From contig JACVTC010000036.1 of NCBI GenBank assembly GCA_016946835.1, positions 1,195,001 to 1,259,000 of the forward strand: 64,000 nt of DNA. Direction: 5' to 3'. Under the pieces are notes generated by a model. It saw nothing but the letters and a program-made list of their open reading frames with translations. It did no database searches and was not told where the DNA came from. A program made the position numbers and the translations under genes. Below, piece after piece: positions 25,324 through 38,798 of the stretch. The DNA is from Neocallimastix lanati (nom. inval.) (Eukaryota > Neocallimastigomycota > Neocallimastigomycetes > Neocallimastigales > Neocallimastigaceae). How positions within the stretch are numbered: position 1 is the first letter of the stretch; each line of letters starts with the position of its first letter.

Positions 25324-27912
25324 TTACAAATACAATTTTATTATTTAATTAATTAATTATTTATTTATTTACTTATTTATTTATTTGGTTTCCTTTTTAT
25401 TATTATTATAACTACATTCATTTTCAAATTATTATAATTATTATAATTATAATTATAATTATTATATTAAATTTAAATTCATTTAGACTCCAATTATATG
25501 CATATGCAATGATAGGCAATCACCAAAAATCAGAACATTAGCCAATTACACTATGGATTTAAGATTCAGAAGACCAGATGCATCTGCTATAATGAAAAGA
25601 ATTGGACCAATATGTCAACAAGAAGGATTGCATTTTCAACCTAATTCAATTGAACAAATTATTCAAAGCACCCAATCTGATATTAGACAGGTATTAAATG
25701 CGCTTGCTACTTATAGATTAAAGGCAACAAATATATCATATGATGATAGTAAATTACTGTATGTATAAATTATTTATAAATAAACAAATATATAAATAAA
25801 ATTTTACTGATTTATATTCCTTAAAAAAAGAGCAAAAAAATCAGAAAAAGATTTTTCACAAAATCCATTTAGCTTAGTACAAAAATTCTTTAATTTGTCT
25901 GAGTATAGAAACTCGACATTTGCAGATAGAATGGATTATTTCTTTGAAGATTATGAACTTATGCCACTAATGATTCAAGTAAGTTTGACAGAAAATAAAT
26001 AATTATGTTAAAATATTTATAATTAAATTATTTTATTTTATTTTATTTTATTTTATTTTTATTAATTCTCTATTAATTCTTTATTATTTTATTGTACTTC
26101 TTTTTTATTTTATTCAATTCAATTTATACTTCATATTTATTATTTCTACTATTTATTTTATTTTATTTTATTTTATTTTATTTTTATTAATACTTGTATT
26201 ATTATTATAATTCAAATAATTTTTTTATTTTATTTTATTTTATTTTATTTTATTCAATCTGTACTTTCTTATTTAATATTCTACTTTTTATTTTATTTTA
26301 TTTTATTTTATTTTATTCAATCTGTACTTTCTTATTTAATATTCTACTTTTTATTTTATTTTATTTTATTTTATTTTATTCAATCTGTACTTTCTTATTT
26401 AATATTCTACTTTTTATTTTATTTTATTTTATTTTATTTTATTTTTATTAATACTTTACACTTTTATATTAATTCCCTATTTATTTTATTTTATTTATAT
26501 AGGAAAATTATTTACAAATTTCTCCTATATTAGCGAAGAATGAAAGAGGAAGAGTAGACCCAGTGAAAGCTTTAAATTTAATTTCAGAAGCATCAGATTC
26601 AATAGCTTATGGTGATATAATAAATAGTACTTTAAGAAGGTATTAATAGTAATTTTATTTCTATTGTTAAAAGAATTTTTTTTTTTTATTTACATATTTA
26701 ATATTTGTTGAACTTATAATTAGTACTAATATATTTTTACTCTCTGTATTTATTTTATATTATATAATATTAATATGTCATATTAATATTTAATTTATTA
26801 TATTATAATTAATGTATGAAAATAATTAAGAACAAATAATTGGTCATTACTATCTGTACAAGGATCATTTTCATGTGCAAGACCTTCTTATTTTACTCAT
26901 GGTTTAGCATCTGGGCAATATAATTTCCCAGGGTAAAAATGAATTCAAATAAGATATTTTATTAAATAAATAAATAAAATTATTTACATTTGTTTTATAT
27001 ATTAATTATAAATATTAGTTGGCTTGGTCAAAATTCCAAAGCAGGAAAATATAAAAGATGTCTTCATGAAGTTTATTCTCATGCTTGCCAAAAAATTTCT
27101 TCTAATATGAATGAATTCCGTCAAGAATATATACCATCATTATCACATTCTTTATTAATGCCATTATTGGAAAATGGAGCTGTAATTATATTCCATTATT
27201 TATTTTTTTATTTTTATTTTTATTTTTATTTTTATTTTTATTTTTTTTTTTTTCTTTTTTTTTTTTTTTTTGACATATTTCTTAAATTCTAATAAATTAT
27301 TTATTAATTTAATTTATTGGTAAATTTATTATTTTATTATTAAATTATTATTTTTATATTATAAAAATTAGGATGGTATTCCAGATGTTATTGAAGAAAT
27401 GGATTCCTATTATATATCAAAAGAAGATTTTGATATGATTATGGAAATGGGGGTAGGTGATAAATCAGGTGAAAAATTATTAAAACGAGTAGATACAAAT
27501 GTCAAACGTACTTTTACAAGATTGTAAATATATATTTTAGTTCTTATATATATGTTTATATATTATAATTAAATGTTTTATTTTAAAGAGCAAATGTTAA
27601 TATTCTTATAATAACTATATTAATTGTTATGTTAGATATAACAAGGAATCGCATCCGACATCTTTTATAGCACCGTTAGCAGTAAATAAAAAAACAAAGA
27701 CTGAAAGATTAATACCAGATGCTGAAGAAATAGTTGATAATGACGAAAATGTTGATGACAATGAGGAGGAAAATGAAGAAGATATTTTAAATGATAAAGT
27801 TTTAAATGCTGCTGGTGTTAAAAATAAATCAAAAGCTAAAACAAAATCATCAAATAAAAAGTCTTCATCATCAAATACCACAAAAAAGAAGACATCAAAA
27901 AGAAAAAAATAA
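22318..27912 (+). CDS. RFC1: Replication factor C subunit 1, 20 exons (901 aa)
   Basis: This is the large subunit of the RFC clamp loader, which opens PCNA and loads it on primer-template junctions. Exons are 22318-22351, 22668-22692, 22829-22901, 23040-23288, 23387-23443, 23582-23625, 23714-23801, 23905-23984, 24063-24410, 24506-24610, 24710-24872, 24945-25013, 25121-25240, 25487-25758, 25831-25978, 26503-26639, 26831-26932, 27019-27181, 27372-27523 and 27636-27912 (2,706 nt, in phase). The start MDIRNYF matches the PIP-like N terminus of human RFC1. A BRCT domain covers about residues 165-260 ([18 protein letters not shown], then [21 protein letters not shown]). Then come LLWVDKYKP, Walker [10 protein letters not shown] (about 386-394), NASDARSK, Walker B IIMDEVDG (458-465), sensor ICNDR and SDIRQVLN. 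The RFC1 C-terminal domain and a basic tail follow. It is shorter than human RFC1 mainly in the linker before the AAA module. Confidence 0.96.
25249..25322. repeat. (TTA)n in RFC1 intron 13
   Basis: About 24 TTA units begin 9 nt after the GT donor of the exon ending at 25240. Confidence 0.9.
26030..26485. repeat. Minisatellite in RFC1 intron 15, reverse-orientation TACAGATTGAAT family
   Basis: The intron at 25979-26502 holds three copies of a 63-bp unit (CAATCTGTAC at 26255, 26318 and 26381) separated by TTTTA runs. More degenerate copies lie upstream (26030-26250). It is the reverse complement of the arrays at 6272 and 33915. Confidence 0.9.
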
Positions 27913-28339
27913 AAATATAATTACTTTAATTGACATATCTTATAAAACTCAAATAATATTAAAAGTATATATATGTATTAAAATTATTAATGGATCTTTT
28001 TAATATACATAATAATTTGTTCCAAATATGACTTTATTAAATAACAATATTTTTTAATTATGTTATAATATAGTTTATTATTATTAAATAAATATTAAGT
28101 TATTTAAATATAAAGTTATAAAAAATAGTGAATATTATATAAATTTATGTTTTTAATAATTATTCTATGTAGAAAATAAAATAATAGTATGAACAACACG
28201 CAATTAAATTACAAGTATTACTAATACAATATGTAATATATATACAATATATACATTTAAAATCTATTACAAATATATAAATATATAAATACAAAATAAA
28301 AACAAATTAATTTTAATATTCATTAAATTAGCATAAAAT

Positions 28340-28634
<295 letters not shown>

Positions 28635-29164
28635 TTATTATTTTATTTAATGCTTAACCAAGATTCTTATAAAAATGAAATTTAAACTGTATTGTATATA
28701 CAATTTTAATTAATTCTATTGAATAAAATAAATATTATTTATATTAATTATGTTAATAGTTTCTTAAAATAAATTATCTTTATCAAATATGAATTAATTA
28801 TTCATAAGCAACACAATAAATATTAAATCGTTACTTATAAAGAGAATAAAATATTAATATATTTTTATAACAATATATTCTAAATATACTTGACTTTGAA
28901 TTTATATAATTTATTAATTACAATTATTAATGTATAATTTACTTATTTAAAGATAAAAAAAAATAATATAAAAAAAAACATTAATTGGTTGAATTTTAAA
29001 ATTAAATATATTAGAAATGTTAAATATAACACTTATAATCTGAAATGATACCTATATTTTATTATGTGTATATTTATTTATTTTATTTCTTTTACATTAA
29101 AACCTTCTTCATTTAAAAATATGTTATTACATGTTATTTATAATTATTTTCTATATTAGTCTAG

Positions 29165-29895
29165 CATTATTAGTAACATTTAATGTTACACCGTATTATG
29201 TAATCTCCTATTATGATATTGGTGGATATTACCCATCTTTACTTCAAATTCGGAACCAGCTATCAGAAAAAAAAGTGTTGAGTAAGACTGATATTTATGA
29301 CCAACTCAAATCATTCAACATTAAAACAAATTTTGTTGCTAGTATGAAGTGGAAGGGAACTGTTGATTCATACTTTGTCATTTTTCTTAAATTCTGGGGC
29401 TTCAATACGATGTTGATTGGCGAATTTCTCTTGCTTCTTGGTTGCTTGGTCGAGATTTTCTTTGAGTTGTTTGAGGAGTTTTTAGTGAATTCTTCTGCGC
29501 GAGGAACATCGGATATGCTAGGTACCGCAGGTGAGAATCTTAGGTTGTATCCGTAGTTGGCATAAAAGGTGAATGATTTAAGGATTCTTGGACTATATTG
29601 TTGTAGCAGAATTCATTTAGAAATAGGTAGTCGTTCTAGTTTGAACCTTTAAAATTTGAGTAGCAACGGAGGAATTGCACGATGACGGAGTTCACCCTCT
29701 CAATTAGACCATTGGTTTGATGGTGAAAAGGAGAAGCGAGTTTCATAGAGATGTTCAAAATCTTACACTGGAACAAACAAAGTCTTTGATAGTAGTGTAC
29801 AGAGAGGGCCACCAGAAATCACGGTAAATAAGGGAAGTAGTTTTCTCGATACCAAAGTGTCCATCAGAGAGAGGGAAAATCATGGCAAATGTTTA
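29165..29895 (-). pseudogene. Ty3/gypsy integrase fragment
   Basis: The minus strand reads GHFGIEKTTSLIYRDFWWPS followed by LYTTIKDFVCS, the HHCC zinc-binding part of gypsy integrase. Next come MKLASPFHHQTNGLIERVN, which contains the catalytic-Glu block (usually TDGQTERVN), and FLRCYSNFK. Frameshifted C-terminal sequence follows (YGYNLRFSP, AEEFTKNSS). The region bearing the two catalytic Asp residues is missing between the zinc part and the Glu block. Several stops are present. G+C is clearly above background, so the insertion is probably younger than the copia remnant at 4827-6260. Confidence 0.8.
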
Positions 29896-29924
29896 AGACA
29901 GAAGAACAACAATTTGGAGGGTCC

Positions 29925-30242
29925 TAGATTTTATTAGATGTAGTTATATAGTACAAGGGCTATAATATGATTCGTAATATATGAAATGCATTTGTTAATA
30001 TTATACACTTATTTACCAAGTTATTCAAACCTTAGTATATATGTAATTATACATGTACATATTATATAAATAATTTATAACTATACTATTGGTAATAAAT
30101 TTTACTATGTAAAATTATTTTATTTATAATTAATTTTTTGATAATAATTTTTATTAATTAATCAATAAATTTAAATTAATTATATATATTTTAAAGTTTA
30201 TTAAAAAGTAATGGAAAAGAATTAGAAATGAAATAGAAAGAA

Positions 30243-30288
<46 letters not shown>

Positions 30289-30323
30289 CTTATATTTTCA
30301 AAAATATTTTGTATCATTTAAAA

Positions 30324-30356
<33 letters not shown>

Positions 30357-30435
30357 GAAATATAAAATCAATGAAAAAAACTGATAAAATTTGTTAATTA
30401 TTTAAAATTTTATTTTATTTTTTAAAAACTAACTA

Positions 30436-30475
<40 letters not shown>

Positions 30476-30622
30476 GTTATTATTATTAAAAATTCAATAT
30501 ATATATTAAAAATTTATATAAATTCTTTATTATATTATTATAATGTTAATTATCAAAAAAATTTATTAAATAAACCTCAATACATAAACAATAAAGTAAA
30601 TGTAAATAATGAAATAAATAAA

Positions 30623-30672
<50 letters not shown>
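29925..30672. other. AT-rich spacer with poly-A and poly-T tracts
   Basis: Long homopolymers occur at 30242-30286 (A), about 30327-30356 (T) and 30631-30670 (A). No gene was recognised. Confidence 0.6.
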
Positions 30673-31812
30673 TTATTTATAAAATATTGGTTTCCTTTTT
30701 CTTAATGAATATCTATTATTTTTTGGGTTTTTATTTTCTATATCGTCAATATCATCAATGATAATAACTTCTTTGTTCTTTTCTGATAAATCTTTATTGT
30801 ATTTTTTTCTATTGTTAATTTTAGTATTATCATTATTAGTCATTATTTGATCATCTTTATTATTATTAAAATGATTTGATTCTTCATAATTCTGCTTTGA
30901 AACTTGATTATTATTCTGTTGGTTATTTTGTTTTAGTGATCTATTGTTTGACTGAAATCTATTATTTTTAACTGTCAATATTTCATTATCATCAGTTTTT
31001 GATGATAATTTTTCATTATTATTACTTAAAGATTGCTTATTTTCATTATCTTTCTTTTTATTTTTACTATGAAAACCACAATATATTGGCTTTCCCCATT
31101 TTGAAAATTTATAATTAGGATCAAATATTAATCCTTCTTGTATAATTACTTGCCTATAATAATTTGCACATTGATATCCTACCTAATATATTAATTAATA
31201 CTATTTAGTATCAATCATAAAATTATTATATATTATATTTCTTATATACATATTAATTTATATTTACTCTATTTTATGACATTTCAAAATATTTATTAAA
31301 TAATTTTTTTTTTTTTTTATTGTATTAAATATTATAATAAAAATTTTATAATAATTATTTTATGAAATTAAGTTTTATTTTAATAGTATTTTTAATTATA
31401 TTTTTTACCTATTAGGAATATATGATGAAAATATACCCCATTTATCACCACATCCATATTTTTTTGCTATTTTTAAAAAATTTTCTTTTTCATTATCATC
31501 CCAATCACCAATATTTTCTTTTTATTTTTATTTTATTATACTTAGTATTAATAAAAAAAAAGTAAAGAGTAAAATTTTTAATATAATATAAATAATATGT
31601 TTATTTATATTTACGTGTTAATCCTGGCTCAAGATGCCTGTAGAAATAAGCATTTGGATTTTTTTGAAATAATTTCAATGCTGTGTACTATAAATTAAAG
31701 TTTTTTATTAATCATATGTTTATATCATTAAATATATTTCAAATAAAAAATAATTTTAATATACTTTTGCTGATGACCAATTTCTAGGTTTTACTACTTT
31801 AGAAACTTCTTT

Positions 31813-31856
<44 letters not shown>

Positions 31857-33155
31857 ATATTAATAACGCTATACATAATATATAATATATTATGTTAATA
31901 AAAATATAACATTACCTCCTAAAGGATTTTTATGAGAATATACTCCTCCTCCATTTTTATCCCATGCCTATAATTAATATTGACATAAATAAATAATTAA
32001 TTAATTATTTAATCCAAAAAATAACTAACTAAATAATTATCAAGTAAATAAATTAATGACTAATTAATTATTTATTTCAATAAATATTATTAACTATACA
32101 AATGATTAACTATATACAAATAAAAAATAATTAAGAATTAGTACCTCTTTTGCAGATTTCTCAAAATGATATTTTTCAATTAAATCGGGATTTATCCAAC
32201 CTATTTTAAAGTATATTACATAATTAAAATCAACAATATTTAAATAATATTATAAATATATATTATTAATTTATGCACCATTGAAATGCCCATCAACTAC
32301 TATAGCTTTTTTTTTTATTTCTTCAGAAAAGTAATCTTCAGCTGACAATAAAAGTTCTTCCTTTTAAATAATAAGGATATATATATATACATTAATTCAA
32401 ATTTCTATATTTAATTTTAAATTATTATCTTTTTAGTACATACTTCTTCCATATTTAATTCAATTTCCTATTACAAGAAAAATGTATTAGAATTTCATAC
32501 TTTTTTTTTTAATAATTTTTATAAAAAATATATTGATTTTTATTATACTTACTACTTCATGTTTTTTTATATCATCTTTATTTTCTATATTAAATTTTAA
32601 TTCTTTTGCTTGATTTCTTGTTATTCTTTTAAAATCAGGTCTTACTTCTTTTAATCTTTTTTCATATTTTCTTCTATAAATTATAAAGATAAAAAAAGAA
32701 TTTAATTATATGTTATTTACCAAGGTGATATTTAAAAAAGCTATGAATTTACTTTCTTTTTTTAGTTTTATTTCCTTTTAAATCTTCAAACAATAAACTT
32801 GCGCTTAATAAATTTAACTCTTTTAATTTTTCTTGATTTCTTCTAATGTTTTCTAACCTTTGCTTTTCGTATTCATTTAAATTTTCTTTATTTAATTGAT
32901 AAAATTAATAATTTAATTTAAATTTAGTAAAATATTATAAATATTTGGTTTTAATTATTATAGTATAATAAATAAATTATTCAAAATTCTTTTTTTTTAA
33001 AAAAAAAAAAAGGTATATATATATATTAATGTAATAAAACTTTTTTTCAAAATTATATTAATGTAAAATTACATTTATTTTTAAGATTATTTTATATATA
33101 TATGTTAAAAAAAATAAACGAATAAAAATAAAATTAAAAAAATAATATTACCCAT
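30673..33155 (-). CDS. SANT/Myb-domain nuclear protein, about 11 exons (about 405 aa)
   Basis: Exons are 33152-33155 (ATGG only), 32753-32885, 32553-32673, 32444-32467, 32279-32360, 32145-32200, 31916-31967, 31765-31817, 31615-31687, 31409-31517 and 30673-31182. The N terminus MENLNEYEKQRLENIRRNQE is a Glu/Arg/Lys helix. Residues near 180-250 read TALKLFQKNPNAYFYRHLEP, then GDWDDNEKENFLKIAKKYG, DKWGIFSSYIPNR, and VGYQCANYYRQVIIQEG. That is a SANT-type helix-turn-helix with the family's RVGYQC block. The C terminus is Asn/Gln-rich and ends in a basic YSLRKRKPIFYK. It is likely a chromatin or DNA-binding factor. One junction (31409 to 31182) is one base out of phase: the codon for Arg before VGYQC needs one more G. 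Confidence 0.78.
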
Positions 33156-33890
33156 ATTTTCATAATTTATTAATTCTTATAAGAGGTGATTTTTAGGTAA
33201 TTTTAAAAAATTACAAACTTCATCAAATATCTACTAATATTGAAAATTTTTATTTTTTTTTTTTTTTTTATGATTTTATTCTTCTTATTTAATAATTAAG
33301 ATTTGAAATTTATTCATTGAAATAAATCAAATAAGGTTAATGGATATTAATTAAAAAATTATATTAAAAAAAAATTTTTTTAATAAAAAAATATATTAAT
33401 CACAAAATTTTATTAGAATTGCAATAATATAATAAATATTACAAAAATATATATGATTATTTATTAATCTTTATTTTTATTATATTTTATTTTATATTCA
33501 AATTTATTATAAATATAATTTCTTCTTTTTATATATGTATATTATTCAAAAATAAAAAGTAGTACGAATAAAAAAAAAAAATAAAATATTATTGAAGTTC
33601 CTTTTGGTAAATATTCTTCCCAGTTTTTATCCTGGTGGTTATTACTTATTTAAATTGAATTTAAATATTTTTTTTATTAATATTTTATTTATAATAGAAT
33701 AATGGAAGAGGTCCAAAACGAATGTGGTTCATTTCGCCAATTTTTAAAATACAAATTTTCAATACGCCATTTATTTTTAATGGCTTGTAAAATTTTTTGT
33801 TAACGCCATAAAAAATTATAATACAATTAATTTTAAAATAAATAAATGTATAAATTAATAAATAAATAGATAAATAAATATATAAAATAA
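33156..33890. other. AT-rich spacer with a short transposon-like relic
   Basis: Mostly AT-only sequence. At 33590-33650 the minus strand reads NNHQDKNWEEYLPKGTS, which matches a longer relic at 53770-53860. It is followed by CATTTCGCCAATTTTT (about 33730), a phrase also found at about 54590. Confidence 0.45.
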
Positions 33891-33894
33891 AATA

Positions 33895-34265
33895 AAATAA
33901 ATAGTAGAATATGAATATAAAGTACAGATTGAATAAAATAAAATAAAATAAAATAAATAGTAGAATATTAAATATAAAGTACAGATTGAATAAAATAAAA
34001 TAAAATAAAATAAATAGTAGAATATGAATATAAAGTACAGATTGAATAAAATAAAATAAAATAAAATAAATAGTAGAATATTAAATATAAAGTACAGATT
34101 GAATAAAATAAAATAAAATAAATAATAGAATTTAAATATAAAGTACAGATTGAATAAAATAAAATAAAATAAAATAAAATAAAATAAAATAAAATAAAAT
34201 AAAATAAAATAAAATAAAATAAAATAAAAAAATAAAATAAAATAAAATAAAATAAAATAAAATAA
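33895..34265. repeat. Minisatellite of the TACAGATTGAATAAAATAAA family
   Basis: Copies of 51-57 bp have AGTACAG at 33921, 33978, 34034, 34091 and 34142. The last grows into a run of about 20 TAAAA units. It lies upstream of the first MULE copy. Confidence 0.9.
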
Positions 34266-34670
34266 ATATCTATTATTAATTTTTATTAAAGAATATTAAA
34301 GATCAATGTTTTCAAAATGAAAATTTTTTACATTTTTATATATTCAATTAATGATGTAGTTTAATATTATTGGTAGTTAATAATCTCATTAAATATAAAT
34401 GATTTTTTGCTTTCTAACATATATAATTAAATAAAACATTTTATTTTTAAAAATAAAATGTTTTATTATTCTTTAATAAAAAAAAAATAATAAATATTTA
34501 TTTTATTATATATACTTGTACTTATATTATTACATTCTTTATTTATTTATTTATTTATTTTACAAATAATTGAAAAACTAATTTTTCAAAATTAATATTA
34601 AGAATAATATTGGATAATTAATATAATAATTATAATTATATAATTAAAAATTATTTATAAAAATATAGAA

Positions 34671-36094
34671 ATGGAAGAAAATTTAATTATTGATATAAGT
34701 GAATCCAACAAAGGAAAAGAACAAATTATTATTAATAAAAAATATAAATTTAATTTTTCATATAAAAGAAAAGATAATTCCAAAGTGTATAAATGTACAG
34801 AATATAAAAAAATAAATAAATGTAAATCTTTCATTATTTTAAATGATAAGAAATAAATTTTAAAGTATAATAGTTCACATAATCATCCTGAAAATGAATA
34901 CGATGTATCATTATCTATAATGAAACATAAAATTAAAGATGGAATTGAAAAAAGTTCAATTCCTTTTGGTATAAAAATAAAACCCCTATATAATAAAATT
35001 TCTAAAGAAATGGGACTTATATATCCAGAATATAATTCAATTAAATCCCAAATATCAAGAAATTTAAGTAAAAAACTACCATCCAATGTAACAACATTTG
35101 CTGAAATTCCAAGTGAATCTGAATATTATAAAACAAAGCGAGGTGAAAATTTTATGATGTTCAAAAATTCTAATTTAACAATTTTTCAATCCCCTTTTCA
35201 AGCAAAATTATTTAGGGAATATAATGATGATATATTTGTTGATGGTACATTTTTTATTGCCCCTAAATTTAGTTATCAAGTATTTATTACAAGAACTTAT
35301 GCTAAAGAATTAGATAGTTTTTACACTACTTCTTTTGCAATATTAAAAAATAAAGAACAAGAAACATATTAAATGTTATTTGAAAAATTGAAAAAAATGC
35401 TAATACATGTAACAATAATATTAGAATTGAACCAAAAAATTTGCATTGTGATTTTGAAAGGGCCATATCTAAAGCAGCAAAAACAATATTTCCTAATACA
35501 AATATTAAATATTGCATTTGGCATTATAAAAAATCACTAGAAATTAAAAAAAATAAATTATGCTATAATGAAGTAAAAAATAATAATAATATATTTATTT
35601 ATTATAAAACTATTTCAAATTTACCATTTATAAATCCTGAATATATATTTGATATTTATGTTATAATTAAAATTAAATCCATTAAAAATAATTATTGTCA
35701 ATTTTTAAAATTTTTAGAATATTTTTATAAAACATATTTAATTGATTATGATATGAAAATTTGGAATTATTATAATAATATAGAACATATAACAAACAAT
35801 GCCTCAGAATCACTCAATAATTATTTAAATAATTTATTTCCAACAAAACCATCTTTTTATGAATTAATAGATAAATTAAATGAACTTGAACATTTATCAT
35901 ATTATGATTATCAAAGAAAAATAAGAGGAATTTGGAAAATAAAAAAAAGAGCAATAAATAAAGCTAATGAAATCAGTGTCTTAATTGAACTCTACAAAAG
36001 TATTGAAGCCAAGTTAATTGATGCTAAATGTGATGGAAATAATATTATTAATTTGTGGTTTGATTGTTTAACTGATTTAAATAATATAATATAA
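34671..36094 (+). pseudogene. MULE-type transposase, copy 1 (inactivated)
   Basis: A transposase frame begins MEENLIIDISES. It opens with a FLYWCH-like zinc module (YKCTEYKKINKCKS, then a HNHP motif). The RNase-H-fold MULE domain follows: first acidic block DIFVDGTFFIAPKF, second NLHCDFERAISKA, the CxxH-type YCIWHYKKS, and NNASESLNNYL carrying the probable third acidic residue. There are in-frame TAA stops near 34853 and 35370 and a frameshift in the A-rich stretch near 35390. Comparison with copy 2 shows the second stop sits where Glu is expected. The rest of the frame is intact to a stop at 36094, so decay is recent. Confidence 0.85.
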
Positions 36095-36317
36095 ATATTA
36101 CTTTATAATAAATATGTTAAAGATATCTTTATATCTTTAATAAATTTATGTAATTCATTATTACATTAATTTATGTATGAAATTTTTTCCACGATATCTT
36201 GAATAAAATTATGTAATTTACATTAATTTATGAATTAAAGCATATTTCAATAAATTTATGTAAACGAAAAATCATACATCAAATTTACGTACATGAATTA
36301 AATACTTTAAACAATTA

Positions 36318-36880
36318 TTTCTCCTTAAATTTTTTTTTTTTTTTTATTTTTTTTATTTTTTTTATTTTTTTTATTTTTTAGACTATCCCTTGTAGGTCTT
36401 GATCATATCATCTCAGCCACAACAGACAACTAATATCAGACAAACTTTATATCGGGTGTATCAGGATACAACAAAGTGCTCCCATGCCATACCATTTCGG
36501 CGTCGACGCTCTCAGTCACGGATTACAGAACCACAAGATTTGAAGATGATGGATACGGCAAGCCACAACTACATACACTATAACATTATTATTTATTTAC
36601 TACATTACCTTTCTCCAAATTAGGAAATCTATCCTAACACGTGATGAACACGCAGATACATTAACTAATGAGGATTTACAATACGCAGGAATCACCCCGC
36701 TTCAGGCAATGTATACGTTCAACTGAGAAGCACGATCATAGTGTAGACGATGACTTGTTCGATTTAGGGTTAGACTGTCAAATGGATTATAATGGGTGGT
36801 AAGGTGGAATCGAACTCCGGACTATTGACCTCAGGGTATACGCGCTAACCATTGACCCGATCTCACGGAGTTTCTCCTTA
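36318..36880 (-). mobile_element. SINE-like retroposon with tRNA-type promoter and 10-bp target duplication
   Basis: Direct repeats TTTCTCCTTA at 36318-36327 and 36871-36880 bound a 543-bp body. On the minus strand the body begins with a tRNA-like head: A box in GGGTCAATGGTTAGCGCG and B box in GAGTTCGATTCC (both within about 36800-36862). The body is far richer in G+C than its surroundings. It ends in an A-rich tail of AAAAAAAAT units (plus strand 36331-36380). Head, tail and target duplication together define a SINE. The stems of the tRNA-like fold are imperfect, so it is not a working tRNA gene. The body (36390-36780) is unidentified. Confidence 0.75.
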
Positions 36881-37366
36881 TGATAAGAATGTACTAAATA
36901 ATGCATTCTTAATTAAATCTACGATTTATTTCTAATACATTATGTGTACATTATTATTTTTGTACTTTAATAAATTTTTAAATCCAAAGATCAAAAATTA
37001 AATCAAAAATTATATTAAACTTTATATTTTTATATTAAATCTTATATTAATAGTAATATTTTTATATATTTAAAACTTATATTAGCAATATTAATAATAA
37101 ATCTTATTTTTTTATTTTTATATTAATAATGAAAATTTGTATTAATAATATTTTTATATATTGATAATTAAAAATTTATATATTATATTTTAACTTTTAT
37201 TATAAAATTTTATATCGAAATGTTTTATTTTATATTGAAAAATATTTTATTTTATTAAAAACCTTTATATTAGAATAGTATTTTTATTTTTATTTGAATA
37301 TTTTAACAGATTGTAATAAAAATTATAGCCAATTAAATAAATTCTTATTAGTAATATTTTAGATAG

Positions 37367-37403
<37 letters not shown>

Positions 37404-38798
37404 GTTTTATTAATATTATAAATGTATTTTATTTATATTGTTATAATTAAATTTTATATAATTGATTATAAAAATCAATTTAAATTTAATACTTTTTATA
37501 AAAAAAAAAAAATAAAAATAAAATGTAATTTAGTGGCAAGAACAACTTTTATGCCTTGAAAAAAAGTATAAATAGTTGTAAATTTTGCTACCAATTTTTA
37601 AAAATCAAATAAAATCAAATAAATTTATAAATAAAAATAATAAATAAATAAATAAAATTTGTGTTTCTTACTTTATTTTTATTTAATTCTCTAAAACCTT
37701 AACACTTAAATTAATAAATGAAATTTAAAATTATAAATTAGAACTTAAATTATTTAAATTTATATTTATTAAATATGAAATTAAATAATTTAGTTACAAA
37801 AATTTCGCCAAATCTGTTATTGTTAAATTTTTATTTATTTAAATAGTATAGTTTAATATTATTAATAGTTTTTAGTTTAATTTTAAATTAGTTAAAATAT
37901 TTAAATAGTTATAATAAAAAATAGTTAATTAGAAAATTATACTATAATTAGTTTTAGTTTAAATATTTTATTATTTTATAAAATTAATTATTATTAATAT
38001 TTAAATTGAATATATGTAAATTAAATTAATTTAATATATTAGAATATAATTAAGAAAAAATATAAATATTGTAAATTTTCTTTAATTGAAAAAATGTAAT
38101 TGTTATTTTTTTTATAATTTGATAGTTCATAACATAATACGAACTATTTAATAAAAGATTTTTAATAAACCAAATATTTTTAATAAAAAAGAATTTATTT
38201 ATAATAGTGTTTTTGTATTATTATAATCTGTTTTAACATAAAACACTTTATAAAATAATTAAGAAATGAGGAATGACCAAATGAAATAATCAGAATTCTG
38301 TCATTCAATAAATTAATTTATAAAGCATATTAAATTTATACAGTTTTAATAAATATTCAAATACAATGTATAATTTATAGTTTTATCATTATAATTATTA
38401 TTTTGTTTAATAATTTTTAAAAAAAAAAGAATTATTATTAATAAAATTTATATTTTTAATAACATTTGTAATTTTATATAATTTTTTTATTAATAAAATT
38501 TAAATAAAAAAATTATTATTATTATTAGTTTTATATTTTTAGTAACATTTAAGTAAAAGAATTATTATTAATAACATTTATATTTTTATGTGTTTTTTTT
38601 ATTAATAACATTTAAATAAAAGAATTAAAATCATAAAATCTAACCATTATATGATTTATTTAATTATTCACTTAATAATTAATTTAAAAATTGAAGTAAC
38701 AAAATAATACAATAAAATAATATTATGTAGTGCAAAATAGATAAAGCCACATATTTATATATGTCACGTGAAATAAATTGGCGTAATGCGGGAGTATT
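36881..38798. other. AT-rich intergenic region
   Basis: No gene was recognised. Poly-A occurs at about 37372-37400. The remainder is AT-only, with scattered TTTAATAAT motifs. Confidence 0.55.

Noticed and set aside
36795-36870. Functional tRNA gene
   Set aside because: A and B boxes are good, but the acceptor and T stems do not pair properly, and the sequence continues into a 543-bp body with target duplications, so it is read as a SINE head.
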